From Polyangium mundeleinium (lineage in GTDB: Bacteria > Myxococcota_A > Polyangia > Polyangiales > Polyangiaceae), in contig NZ_JAQNDO010000001.1 of NCBI RefSeq assembly GCF_028369105.1, positions 9,084,501 through 9,148,500 of the forward strand: a stretch of 64,000 bases of DNA, in the 5' to 3' direction. The number at the start of each line of letters is the position of its first letter. Positions within the stretch are counted from its first letter, which is position 1. Position numbers and translations under genes: made by a program. Shown piece by piece: positions 38,780 through 46,141 of the stretch. The notes below the pieces were generated by a model, which was not told the DNA's origin, made no database searches, and saw only the letters and a list, made by a program, of their open reading frames with translations.

Positions 38780-39355
38780 TCACGCGAGATCCTCGGCGAG
38801 CTTCGTGATCGACACCGGTCCGAGCTCGGTCCGCGCGATGTACCGCGGGTGATCCACGCGCACCGCGACCTTTGCCGTCTTGCTGCGAATCGCCGCGATC
38901 GCTGCCTCGGAGAGCTTGATCTTGAAGTAGTGCACGGCCGTCGTCCGGTCCGGCATCACGCCCTTCGGATCACTCTTCGCGGCCGCGCGCACGCCGTCGA
39001 CCTCCACGCTCACGCAGCCTTCGAGGCCCTTGAGCTCGATCAGCATGCGGTCGCGGATCACGGCGTCCGGGATCTCCACGAACATCGTCAGGCTGAGCTC
39101 GCCCGGGGCTGGGATCAGCTCGTTGTACGTCCCGATCTCGTGCGCGATCCCGCTCTCGTTCATGATGCGCTCGGTGCGCAGCATCTCCTGGATCTGCAGG
39201 AGCACCGAGTCTCGGTTCTCGAACACCGCGGACATCTGCTCGCCGAGCTTCACCCGGCGCGGCCGCTTCTCTTCGATGACGCGCGCCCGGAACCTCGCCC
39301 GGATCTGCTCGTAGTCGCCGATGGGCAGGATCTCGCTCCGATCGATCGGTCGCAT
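38780..39355 (-). CDS. DUF3501 family protein
   Basis: From ATG 39355 (MRPIDRSEILPIGDYEQIR) the sequence VKLGEQMSAVFENRDSVLLQIQEMLRTERI is typical of DUF3501. This family is almost always encoded with rubrerythrin and a CCG-domain iron-sulfur protein, as here. It may form an oxidative-stress electron-transfer complex; the chemistry is unknown. Length 191 is normal. Confidence 0.88.
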   Translation of the reverse strand: MRPIDRSEILPIGDYEQIRARFRARVIEEKRPRRVKLGEQMSAVFENRDSVLLQIQEMLRTERIMNESGIAHEIGTYNELIPAPGELSLTMFVEIPDAVIRDRMLIELKGLEGCVSVEVDGVRAAAKSDPKGVMPDRTTAVHYFKIKLSEAAIAAIRSKTAKVAVRVDHPRYIARTELGPVSITKLAEDLA

Positions 39356-39378
39356 CGCTCTTCTTTCCTTCTCCAGGA

Positions 39379-40758
39379 TCAGGCTCGTTCGCCCTTCGTC
39401 GTGGGTTCGGCGCCCTCGGCTGGCAAGAGCCCGTAGGCACGCGCGAGGGCCTCGATCGGGTGGAGAACGTGCTTGCCCGTCTCCTTTTCCACGCGGAGCG
39501 CTGCCAGCGAACAGTCGCTCACGACCATGTCCGGCTCCACGTCCGACACGCCACGCACGAGCTTCTGCGCGTAACGACGCCCCGTCTCGTAGTTCGCCGC
39601 CTTCATGCCCCACGTCCCGTCGACGGCCGAGCACTGCTCGATCACGCGCACGTCCGTGTCGGGCACGACGCCGAGCACACGCGCGCCGGGAAAACCGACC
39701 TTCTGCGCGCGCAGGTGACAGGCCGCGTGATAGGCGATCGTGCCGAGCTTCTCCGGGAACTCGCGCACGAGCTTCTTCTCGCGACCGAGCTTCACCAAGA
39801 ACTCCATGAGGTCGACCGTCGCCGCCGCGACCTCCTTCGCCTCGGGCGTCGGCAAGTACTCCGCCCACTCCTTCTTCATCGTGTAGCCGCACGTCGGCCC
39901 CGGCACGACGATCGATCGACCCGCGCGCACGTGCGGCAGGAGCAGCTCCACGTTGTGGCGGATCTTCTCGGTCGCGGCCTTCACGTCGCCGCCGTCGAGG
40001 TTCGGCATCCCGCAGCAGGTCAGGCTCGCGCCGTGATCCTCGCCCACACCCGGGAACCGCACGCGCACGCCGTTGTGCTCGAGCACGCGCACCGTCGCGC
40101 GCACCACGCTCGGCACGTTGTACTCGCCGTAGCAGGTCGCGAAGAGCACGACCTCGCCGTGTTTCCCCGCGTTCTCGGCTGGTGCGTGGTCCGTGAGCCA
40201 CGCGCTGAACGTCTCCCCTGCCATCGGCGGCAGCGGGAACTCCGCCGAGATGCCCGTCACCTTCTCCTGCACCTTGCGCACGAGGCTCGACGCGAGCACG
40301 AAGTTCGAAAGCGGCGCCATCACGCCCCCGCCCACGGCGCCGATCGCCTGCGGCTCGCCGAGGATCCTGTCGACGAGCGGGATGCCGTCGCGCGCGGCGC
40401 GGTTCGCTCGCTCGCGGGCCATGAGCCGCGGGAAGTCGAGCAACTCCGACGAGCCCTCATCGGGCGTGTACGGACACTTGATATAACAAAGCTTGCACTG
40501 CCAGCAGGCGTCGCTGACGGCCTTGATGTCCGCGTCATCGATGAGCTCCGCGCCCTCCGCGCGGCCCGAATCGATCGCCTTGTCGACCCGGTTGAACAGC
40601 TCCGGGAACGAGCCGCAGTAGTTCACGCACATGCGGCACTCGTGGCAGATCTGGAACGCGCGGCGCAGCTCCGCTTCGAGATCCCGCGCGTCGTAGTAGC
40701 GCGGATCGTGCGGGCTCGTCGCCGGCGGGGCCTTGGGCTTGCGGGGGATGACGCTCAC
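39379..40758 (-). CDS. Iron-sulfur CCG-domain oxidoreductase (GlpC/HdrD-like)
   Basis: Two [4Fe-4S] motifs lie at the N-terminus: [11 protein letters not shown] (about residue 38) and [11 protein letters not shown] (about 85). Two CCG domains follow. The first has [13 protein letters not shown]; the second has AACHLRAQ but its CCG reads CSAVDGTWG. These domains bind noncanonical clusters in heterodisulfide reductase and GlpC. Placed between rubrerythrin and DUF3501, it is likely the electron donor to rubrerythrin. There is no membrane anchor. Confidence 0.88.
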   Translation of the reverse strand: MSVIPRKPKAPPATSPHDPRYYDARDLEAELRRAFQICHECRMCVNYCGSFPELFNRVDKAIDSGRAEGAELIDDADIKAVSDACWQCKLCYIKCPYTPDEGSSELLDFPRLMARERANRAARDGIPLVDRILGEPQAIGAVGGGVMAPLSNFVLASSLVRKVQEKVTGISAEFPLPPMAGETFSAWLTDHAPAENAGKHGEVVLFATCYGEYNVPSVVRATVRVLEHNGVRVRFPGVGEDHGASLTCCGMPNLDGGDVKAATEKIRHNVELLLPHVRAGRSIVVPGPTCGYTMKKEWAEYLPTPEAKEVAAATVDLMEFLVKLGREKKLVREFPEKLGTIAYHAACHLRAQKVGFPGARVLGVVPDTDVRVIEQCSAVDGTWGMKAANYETGRRYAQKLVRGVSDVEPDMVVSDCSLAALRVEKETGKHVLHPIEALARAYGLLPAEGAEPTTKGERA

Positions 40759-40872
40759 GGCTTGCTCTCGTCTCCGGTTCGTCCGGGAAAAAGGGAGGGC
40801 GCGCCTCGGACGCGGCAGGCGCGCGGGAGAGCAGCGTGTGCCGCTCGCCCGCGCGCCGCGCGCCGCGCTCGA

Positions 40873-41295
40873 TCAGAAGTCGAGCGACTCGAGGGCCTTC
40901 GAGAAGCGACCCGCGTGCGACTTCTCGGCCTTCGCGAGCGTCTCGAACCACTCGGCGATGTCGTCGAAGCCCTCCTCGCGGGCCGTCTTCGCCATGCCCG
41001 GGTACATCGTCTCGTACTCGTGCGTCTCGCCGGCGACGGCGGCCTTGAGGTTCTTCTCCGTGTTGCCGATCGGCAGGCCCGTCGCCGGATCGCCCGCGGA
41101 CTTCAGGTAGTCGAGGTGCCCGTGCGCGTGGCCCGTCTCGCCGTCCGCCGTGTCCTTGAAGAGCCCCGCGACCTCCGGGCGCCCTTCCACGTCCGCGACC
41201 TTGGCGAAGTAGAGGTAGCGGCGATTCGCCTGCGACTCGCCGGCAAACGCGTCCTTCAAGTTCTGGTGCGTCCTGGTTCCTGAGAGCTTCTGCAT
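40873..41295 (-). CDS. Rubrerythrin (erythrin-type, no rubredoxin domain)
   Basis: The 140-residue four-helix ferritin-like protein has diiron ligands in [28 protein letters not shown] and [22 protein letters not shown]. It lacks the C-terminal rubredoxin domain of classical rubrerythrin. It reduces hydrogen peroxide to water, with electrons from a partner. It is first after the PerR-like regulator. Confidence 0.92.
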   Translation of the reverse strand: MQKLSGTRTHQNLKDAFAGESQANRRYLYFAKVADVEGRPEVAGLFKDTADGETGHAHGHLDYLKSAGDPATGLPIGNTEKNLKAAVAGETHEYETMYPGMAKTAREEGFDDIAEWFETLAKAEKSHAGRFSKALESLDF

Positions 41296-41352
41296 GGCTT
41301 ATCTCGTCTCCTTCGTACTGCCACGATGGGGAGGAACAACTGCGTGTTGAAA

Positions 41353-41853
41353 CTAGCGTGGTTTGCCCGCGCGCGAACGGCCAGACATGGGCACGTCCGC
41401 GGCGCAGGCCTCACACAACCCGCGGTAGATGCGCTCCATGGCGCGCAGGGAAAACCCCGGCGCGGCCGCGCTCACGCAAGGCGCGAGCTCCGCGAGCGGC
41501 TCGCCGTTCGTGCACGACGGCACGTCGCGCACCAGGCCGCAGCGATCACACACCGCGTGGTTGTGCGGCGCCATGTTCGCGTCGAAGCGCGCCGCGCCCG
41601 GCGACAGGCTCAAGGGCACGCAAAGCCCGGCCGCGGCGAGCGCATCGAGCGTGTTGTACACGGTCGCGAAGCTCATCGTCGGCATCGCGGGGCGCAGCCG
41701 TTCGAAGAGCTCCTGGGCCGTCGGGTGCGTCGGGTCACCGGCGAGCTCACGCGCGATGGCCAGGCGTTGCGGCGTCAGCTTGAGGCCGGAGGCCCGGACG
41801 CGCGCCAGCATCTCGGCGAGACGTGCTTCGGCCTCGGGGCACGCGTTCGGCAC
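41353..41853 (-). CDS. Fur/PerR-family regulator
   Basis: The N-terminal winged helix has ASGLKLTPQRLAIARELAGD and MSFATVYNTLDALAAAG. The metal region includes HNHAVCDRCGLV with a CxxC; a second CxxC (CEACA) closes the structural zinc site near the C-terminus. Asp rather than a conserved His near the regulatory site (ARFDANMAPHNHA) fits PerR. Upstream of rubrerythrin it likely senses peroxide and represses the operon. No clear TTATAAT-type PerR box is visible upstream. Confidence 0.88.
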   Translation of the reverse strand: MPNACPEAEARLAEMLARVRASGLKLTPQRLAIARELAGDPTHPTAQELFERLRPAMPTMSFATVYNTLDALAAAGLCVPLSLSPGAARFDANMAPHNHAVCDRCGLVRDVPSCTNGEPLAELAPCVSAAAPGFSLRAMERIYRGLCEACAADVPMSGRSRAGKPR

Positions 41854-42028
41854 GTCCGCTGGATACGTAGAATTTTTCTCAGCTGCAAGTCTTCCCGAGT
41901 TGAGGAAAATCCCTACAGCGGCCTACGCAGCGGCTTTCTTCGGGCGGTGGACCCCGAGAAATCGTGGAGAACCTCACGGGTTTTGCCGGGCGCACGATCC
42001 ACCGGCATCTCGAACACGCGTGGACGGC

Positions 42029-42057
42029 CTTGCCAGACAAAAAACCCACTGACATAC
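42029..42057 (+). promoter_or_regulatory. Putative sigma-70 promoter of rpsU
   Basis: TTGCCA, 17 bases, CATACT. It sits in a locally AT-rich spot within the 335-base gap between perR and rpsU. The rest of the gap shows a GC-rich leader of about 130 bases before the rpsU ATG. Match to consensus is moderate. Confidence 0.4.
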
Positions 42058-42188
42058 TGTCGCCCCCTCGCGATCCGGGACCACGTATACGTGTACCTAC
42101 GGATCACGAGGAAACGAAGGACGACAACGCCCCGCGCGGCCCGGGGGAACAGGGCCCGCACGATGGAAACGAGAGGACGCGTTCAGAG

Positions 42189-42413
42189 ATGCCTACCGAC
42201 GCCATTCAGTGCAAACCGCTCGAGGTCGCCGTGGGCGACAAGGGAATCGAGCGCGCGATCAAGCACCTCAAGCGGAAGATGGCCGCGGAGGGCATCCTTC
42301 GTGAGCTCAAGAGGCGCCGGCACTACATGAAGCCCTCGGTCAAGCGCCGCAAGAAGGCGTCCGAGGCTGCCCGCCGCCGCCGCAAGCGGTCGAAGATGGA
42401 CGTGATGCAATAG
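42189..42413 (+). CDS. rpsU: 30S ribosomal protein bS21
   Basis: The 74-residue basic protein has the S21 pattern: PLEVAVGDKGIERAIKHLKR, then GILRELKRRRHYMKPSVKRR and an Arg/Lys-rich tail. It binds the 3' end of 16S rRNA in the small subunit and helps initiation. Its N-terminus carries about eight extra residues (MPTDAIQC) over the common form. ATG 42189 is chosen because the frame and S21 fit. A terminator follows. Confidence 0.93.
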   Translation: MPTDAIQCKPLEVAVGDKGIERAIKHLKRKMAAEGILRELKRRRHYMKPSVKRRKKASEAARRRRKRSKMDVMQ

Positions 42414-42454
42414 CCCGGCGGCGCGTCCGCGCGCCACCGAGGACACCGACGATG

Positions 42455-42493
42455 ACGCCGGCCGCTCCGCGGAGTCCGGCGTTTCGTCGTTTT
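42455..42493 (+). terminator. Terminator after rpsU
   Basis: ACGCCGG/CCGGCGT stem (7 bp, 14-base loop that can fold further) followed by TTCGTCGTTTT. It lies 42 bases after the rpsU stop. Confidence 0.65.
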
Positions 42494-42502
42494 GTTCGAC
42501 CG

Positions 42503-43693
42503 ATGAGGATGTTCGCCAGGCGTCGCGAGCGGTTCGAGGCCAGGGAGGCCGAGCGAGGCGTACACGCGTACGTCGAGCGAGGCCGACCGACGCATCGAGC
42601 CGCGCAGCAGCCTGGCGAACATCCTCTCAAGATCCTCGTCCTCAGCACTTCCTATCCCGCAAGCGACGCCGATCCCTCGGGACACTTCGTCCGCGCCGAG
42701 GCCCGCGCGCTCGCACGGCAAGGCCACGAGGTACACGTCGTCGCGCCCGGGGGATCGCCGTTCGACGAACCCACGCGGGATCCCGCCGCCGCCTCGCTCC
42801 ACGTGCACCCCGCGGGCGGCGGCGCGCTCTTCGGCTGGCCCGGCGCGCTCGCGCGCGTGCGCCGGGATCCCGCGCGCCTGCTCCATGCGCTCCCGTTCGC
42901 CGTCGCCGCGCGCGCGCGTGCCTCCGCGATCGGCCCCGTCGATCGCGCCATCGCGCACTGGATCGTCCCCTCGGCCGTCCCGCTCCTCCTCGGTTTGCCT
43001 GCGCCGCTCGAGGTCGTCGGCCACGGCGCCGACGTGCGCATGCTCTGCGCCATGCCCGCCGCGGCGCGCCTCTTCATCGTGCGCGCCCTCCTCGATCGCG
43101 ACGCATCCTTCCGCTTCGCCGCGGCCGCCTCCCTCGACGCCCTCGCCCGCGCCCTGCCTGCGCCGCTCGCCGCGCGCCTCGAACGCGCATCCCGCGTCGA
43201 GCCCGTTCTCCTCGACCTCCCCGACGTCACGACGCGCGCCCGTGTGCTCCGCGCCTCGCTCGATCCACGCCCGTCCGCGGACAAACTCGTCGTCGCGGCG
43301 GGCCGCCTCGTCCCTTCGAAGCGCGTCGACCTCGCGATCGAGGCTGCGACCTCCGCGTCGATGTCGATCGTCGTCGTGGGCGACGGCCCTCTGCGCGCCG
43401 AGCTCGAAGCCCTCGCGCGTGCCCGCCCTGCGCATGCGCGGTTCGTCGGCCTCGTGCCGCGGGACGAGGCGCTCGCGTGGATCGCTGCGGCCGACGTGCT
43501 CGTGCATGCCTCGGCGGAAGAGGCTGCGCCCACCGTCGTGCGCGAGGCGCGCGCGCTCGGCGTGCCCGTCGTCGCGTGCGCGGCCGGGGACGTCTCCGTG
43601 TGGGCGCGCCGCGACCCTGGCCTCGTCGTCGCAGCGCCCGACATCCCGGCCCTTTCGGCCGCGCTCCAGGCTGCCGTGGCTGCGCGTTCGTAG
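42503..43693 (+). CDS. Glycosyltransferase family 4 protein
   Basis: The GT-B fold is clear from KILVLSTSYPASDADPSGHF (about residue 42 here) to the C-terminal Rossmann half LVVAAGRLVPSKRVDLAIEA, VVVGDGPLRAELEA and the donor motif HASAEEAAPTVVREARALG (E-x7-E). It transfers a sugar from a nucleotide donor; acceptor unknown. The start is uncertain. ATG 42452 lies inside the rpsU terminator, so I use ATG 42503. The first 41 residues are Arg-rich, unlike the family, and coincide with a 17-bp inverted repeat. No start lies closer to the domain. Confidence 0.82.
   Translation: MRMFARRRERFEAREAERGVHAYVERGRPTHRAAQQPGEHPLKILVLSTSYPASDADPSGHFVRAEARALARQGHEVHVVAPGGSPFDEPTRDPAAASLHVHPAGGGALFGWPGALARVRRDPARLLHALPFAVAARARASAIGPVDRAIAHWIVPSAVPLLLGLPAPLEVVGHGADVRMLCAMPAAARLFIVRALLDRDASFRFAAAASLDALARALPAPLAARLERASRVEPVLLDLPDVTTRARVLRASLDPRPSADKLVVAAGRLVPSKRVDLAIEAATSASMSIVVVGDGPLRAELEALARARPAHARFVGLVPRDEALAWIAAADVLVHASAEEAAPTVVREARALGVPVVACAAGDVSVWARRDPGLVVAAPDIPALSAALQAAVAARS
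42505..42626. repeat. 17-bp perfect inverted repeat at the glycosyltransferase start
   Basis: GAGGATGTTCGCCAGGC at 42505-42521 and its exact reverse complement at 42610-42626 flank an 88-base loop. A long stem would form in the transcript over the 5' end of the gene. It may be a regulatory leader or a small mobile element remnant. Confidence 0.8.
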
Positions 43694-43810
43694 TGCGCCC
43701 CCCCGAGCTCGTGCGAGACGTACAAAGCGACGAACGAGGCTCTTGCAATCCTCGACAATTCGACTAGGGTGCCGCCTCGCGCTGCGGGGCAAACACCACG
43801 CAGAGCGGCT

Positions 43811-43885
43811 CGGGGCGTAGCGCAGCCTGGTTAGCGCACTTGACTGGGGGTCAAGGGGTCGGTGGTTCAAATCCACTCGCCCCGA
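43811..43885 (+). tRNA. tRNA-Pro (anticodon GGG)
   Basis: Acceptor stem CGGGGCG/CGCCCCG, D arm with GCGC/GCGC and AGCCTGGTTA loop, anticodon arm CTTGA-CTGGGGG-TCAAG with anticodon GGG, five-base variable loop and T arm GGTGG-TTCAAAT-CCACT give a complete cloverleaf. Discriminator A is at 43885 and CCA is not encoded. It decodes CCC, and CCT by wobble. Confidence 0.96.
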
Positions 43886-43886
43886 C

Positions 43887-43928
43887 AAGGTCCGGAGGAT
43901 GAACGTCCTCCGGACCTTTCGGTTTTTT
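43887..43928 (+). terminator. Intrinsic terminator of tRNA-Pro
   Basis: A perfect 13-bp stem (AAGGTCCGGAGGA/TCCTCCGGACCTT) with TGAACG loop and then TTTTTT starts directly after the tRNA. Confidence 0.92.
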
Positions 43929-44019
43929 GTACCTCGTGCCGAACAAAGCGCGGACGAAGGCCGTTCGCGCCTCGGCGCGTCGTGCCTTCAGGGTCCGTTT
44001 GTCTGGGGGTGGGAAGAAG

Positions 44020-44042
44020 CGCGCGGCAGCTCGTGCCGCGCG
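44020..44042 (-). terminator. Terminator of the 44.5-kb lipoprotein gene
   Basis: CGCGCGGCA/TGCCGCGCG (9 bp, 5-base loop) starts 4 bases after the stop codon on the minus strand and is followed by CTTCTTCCC. The U run is weak. Confidence 0.6.
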
Positions 44043-44046
44043 AGGC

Positions 44047-44529
44047 TCAATTGAAGCCGATGCGGAAGTTGACCGGACCGCAGTCGGGCGCGTCGTCCAT
44101 CGACAGCGTCGCCTCGTGCCGGCCGGGGTCGCCCGTCACCGTGATGCTGCCGCCCGTGCTGCGGTCGCCCTTGTCGCCGACGCTGATCGGCAGGTCGAGG
44201 GCCGCGCCCGCGCCTTTCCAGTTCAGGCGCAGCGTTGCCGTCGTCTGCTGATCGGCGGGGCTCAGATTCTCCCCTTTGAACTCGATGACCAGACGCTCGG
44301 CGTTGGCGATGTCGGAGCGGAACGTCGCCTTGGCGCCGCAGTCCATGCGGAAGCGGTGCGTCTCTCCGCGCTTGATGGGCAGGGCCGCGGAGGTCGGGGG
44401 CTGGAACGCGTCGCCCTTCTTCGGCGGCGGGATCTTCACCACGATGCAACCCGTGGACGCCGCGGCGAGGAGACCGAGCGTCGCGATACGCGCGGCCCCG
44501 GAAAGAATCGCGGAAACCTTCTTCGACAT
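44047..44529 (-). CDS. Small lipoprotein, unknown function
   Basis: Signal sequence with lipobox (LLAAASTGC, lipid Cys about residue 27) and a mature domain of about 130 residues that looks all-beta (HRFRMDCGAKATFRSDIANA, ITVTGDPGRHEATLSMDDAPD). A Cys pair may form a disulfide. The start is ATG 44529 with GGAGG ten bases upstream. It is monocistronic and ends at a terminator. No family recognised. Confidence 0.72.
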   Translation of the reverse strand: MSKKVSAILSGAARIATLGLLAAASTGCIVVKIPPPKKGDAFQPPTSAALPIKRGETHRFRMDCGAKATFRSDIANAERLVIEFKGENLSPADQQTTATLRLNWKGAGAALDLPISVGDKGDRSTGGSITVTGDPGRHEATLSMDDAPDCGPVNFRIGFN

Positions 44530-44688
44530 GACAAGCGCCTCCATGGCGAGCCGGCCGGCCCCCTCCGCGTCCCATGCCGGTACGGATCGGCGGCTACCAT
44601 TTCGCGTATAAACGACGTCGCGCGGAAGATCCACTCTTTCACGCTCGCCGCTACCGCCCTTCGTGCGTCGTAGTATCGTTCGCGCCCC

Positions 44689-45177
44689 ATGGCCGAATCC
44701 ACCCCCGATCTACGCGACCTGCCCAAGGACCACGCCTACGACGAATTGGACCGCACGCTCGAAGCCGTCCTCGCGGGCCTCGCGGATCCCATCGCCGTCA
44801 TGGCCACGATGAGCGCGCTCTTGCATCACGGCTTCGGCCATCTCTGGACCGGCTTCTACCGCGTCGTCGCCCCCGACCTCCTTCGCGTCGGTCCTTATCA
44901 AGGCACACTCGGCTGCCTCGAAATCCCCTTCGGCAAGGGCGTCTGCGGCGCGGCGGCCCGCGACCTTCGCACCGTGGTCGTCCCCGATGTCCACGCCTTC
45001 CCCGGCCACATCACCTGCGACGCCCGCTCTCGCTCCGAAATCGTCGTCCCGGTCCTCGATGCCTCGGGCGCGCTCCTCGCCGTGCTCGACATCGACTCCG
45101 ACCGGCCCGCCACCTTCGATGACGTGGACCGGCGCCGCCTCGAAGCCATCGTCGGCTGGTTCGCCCGCGTGCCCTGA
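44689..45177 (+). CDS. msrC: Free methionine-(R)-sulfoxide reductase (GAF type)
   Basis: The 162-residue GAF protein has the three active-site cysteines of fRMsr at 76, 86 and 110. Their spacing (10 and 24 residues) is the same as in the E. coli enzyme. The segments IPFGKGVCG and DVHAFPGHITCDARSRSEIVVP are diagnostic. It reduces free methionine R-sulfoxide in the cytoplasm, with thioredoxin as electron donor. The gene is divergent from the lipoprotein. Confidence 0.93.
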   Translation: MAESTPDLRDLPKDHAYDELDRTLEAVLAGLADPIAVMATMSALLHHGFGHLWTGFYRVVAPDLLRVGPYQGTLGCLEIPFGKGVCGAAARDLRTVVVPDVHAFPGHITCDARSRSEIVVPVLDASGALLAVLDIDSDRPATFDDVDRRRLEAIVGWFARVP

Positions 45178-45230
45178 AAGGCGCATCTTCCCTCTTCGCA
45201 GCCCTTCCGGCCTCGCATACACTTGGCTGC

Positions 45231-46031
45231 ATGCTCCGCCCCACCTTGCGAATGCCGTCCGGATATCCCGACGCGGCGCCGCATCTCCGCGACGAGGTCC
45301 GCGTCCTGCAGCGCGAGCTCAAGCGTTGGGTGTATTCCATGAGCCCCGACGGCCAGTTCGGCCCGCGTACCGATGCCGCCGTGCGCCATTTCCAGCGCAA
45401 GCGTGGCCTCAAGGACGACGGCATCGTCGGACCGCGGACCTGGGACGCCGTCCTCGATCCCGACGCGAAGGCCATTGGCGCGAGCTTCCAGTATCAACCT
45501 GCCGGCGCCGCAGATCCCACCCCCTCCAAGCCCGCCGCCCCAAAACCCTCCACGCCCGCGCCCGACCCGGCCCCGGTGAACCCCGGCGCGGGCGGGGCCT
45601 CGTGGATGACCATCGCGCGCAAGGAGGAGGGCATCCGCGAGACCTCGGGGCGCGCGGCCAATCCGCGCATCATCGAGTACCACGCGACGACCACGCTCCG
45701 CGCGCAGTCGGACGAAATCGCGTGGTGCGCCTCGTTCGTGAACTGGGTCCTCAAAAAGGCTGGCATCAAGGGCACGAACTCCGCCGCCGCGGCGAGCTGG
45801 GTGAAATGGGGCGCGTCCACGACCGCGCGCCAGGGCGCCGTCTGCGTCATCTACAATGCCCGCGCGGCGAACTCGTCCCTCTCGACCTCCGGCAATCACG
45901 TCGGATTCCTGGTCCGCGAAACGAGCACCCATTACGTGCTCCTCGGCGGCAACCAGTCGAACTCCGTCAAGGAGTCGAGCTTCCCCAAAACGAAATGGCG
46001 GCTCAAGGCGTATCGCTGGCCGTCTTCCTGA
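45231..46031 (+). CDS. Peptidoglycan-binding and CHAP/NlpC-like amidase (TIGR02594-type)
   Basis: A PG_binding_1 domain (about 15-75: LRDEVRVLQRELKR, RHFQRKRGLKDDGIVGPRTW) is joined by a Pro/Ala linker to a papain-like peptidase domain. Catalytic residues fit Cys in EIAWCASFVNWVL, His in GNHVGFLV and Asn in LLGGNQSNSV, the pattern of TIGR02594 proteins found in phage lysins and type VI amidase effectors. There is no signal peptide. It would cut a cell-wall peptide bond. Export route unknown. Confidence 0.85.
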   Translation: MLRPTLRMPSGYPDAAPHLRDEVRVLQRELKRWVYSMSPDGQFGPRTDAAVRHFQRKRGLKDDGIVGPRTWDAVLDPDAKAIGASFQYQPAGAADPTPSKPAAPKPSTPAPDPAPVNPGAGGASWMTIARKEEGIRETSGRAANPRIIEYHATTTLRAQSDEIAWCASFVNWVLKKAGIKGTNSAAAASWVKWGASTTARQGAVCVIYNARAANSSLSTSGNHVGFLVRETSTHYVLLGGNQSNSVKESSFPKTKWRLKAYRWPSS

Positions 46032-46077
46032 GGGGGACGCCTCGCGTCCCCCTCTCGTCCGGGCAAAGCCCGGACGA
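46032..46077. terminator. Tandem hairpins between convergent genes
   Basis: GGGGGACGC/GCGTCCCCC (loop CTC) and TCGTCCGGGC/GCCCGGACGA (loop AAA) stand side by side directly after the amidase stop. They probably end transcription from both sides, though no U tract is seen. Confidence 0.6.
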
Positions 46078-46141
46078 TTCACCCCCCGAGGCGAGTTCGC
46101 TTCGCGATCTCGCAGCGCCGAACACGTCGGCGCTCTGCTTC

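Noticed and set aside
41854-42028. PerR box upstream of the Fur/PerR gene
   Set aside because: No TTATAAT-type palindrome was found; only a loose AT-rich stretch near 41870-41885.
42452-42502. ATG 42452 as the glycosyltransferase start
   Set aside because: It lies inside the rpsU terminator hairpin and has no ribosome site.
43811-43928. tRNA-Pro as an integration site of a mobile element
   Set aside because: No integrase gene, direct repeat of the tRNA end or foreign-looking genes are found beside it.
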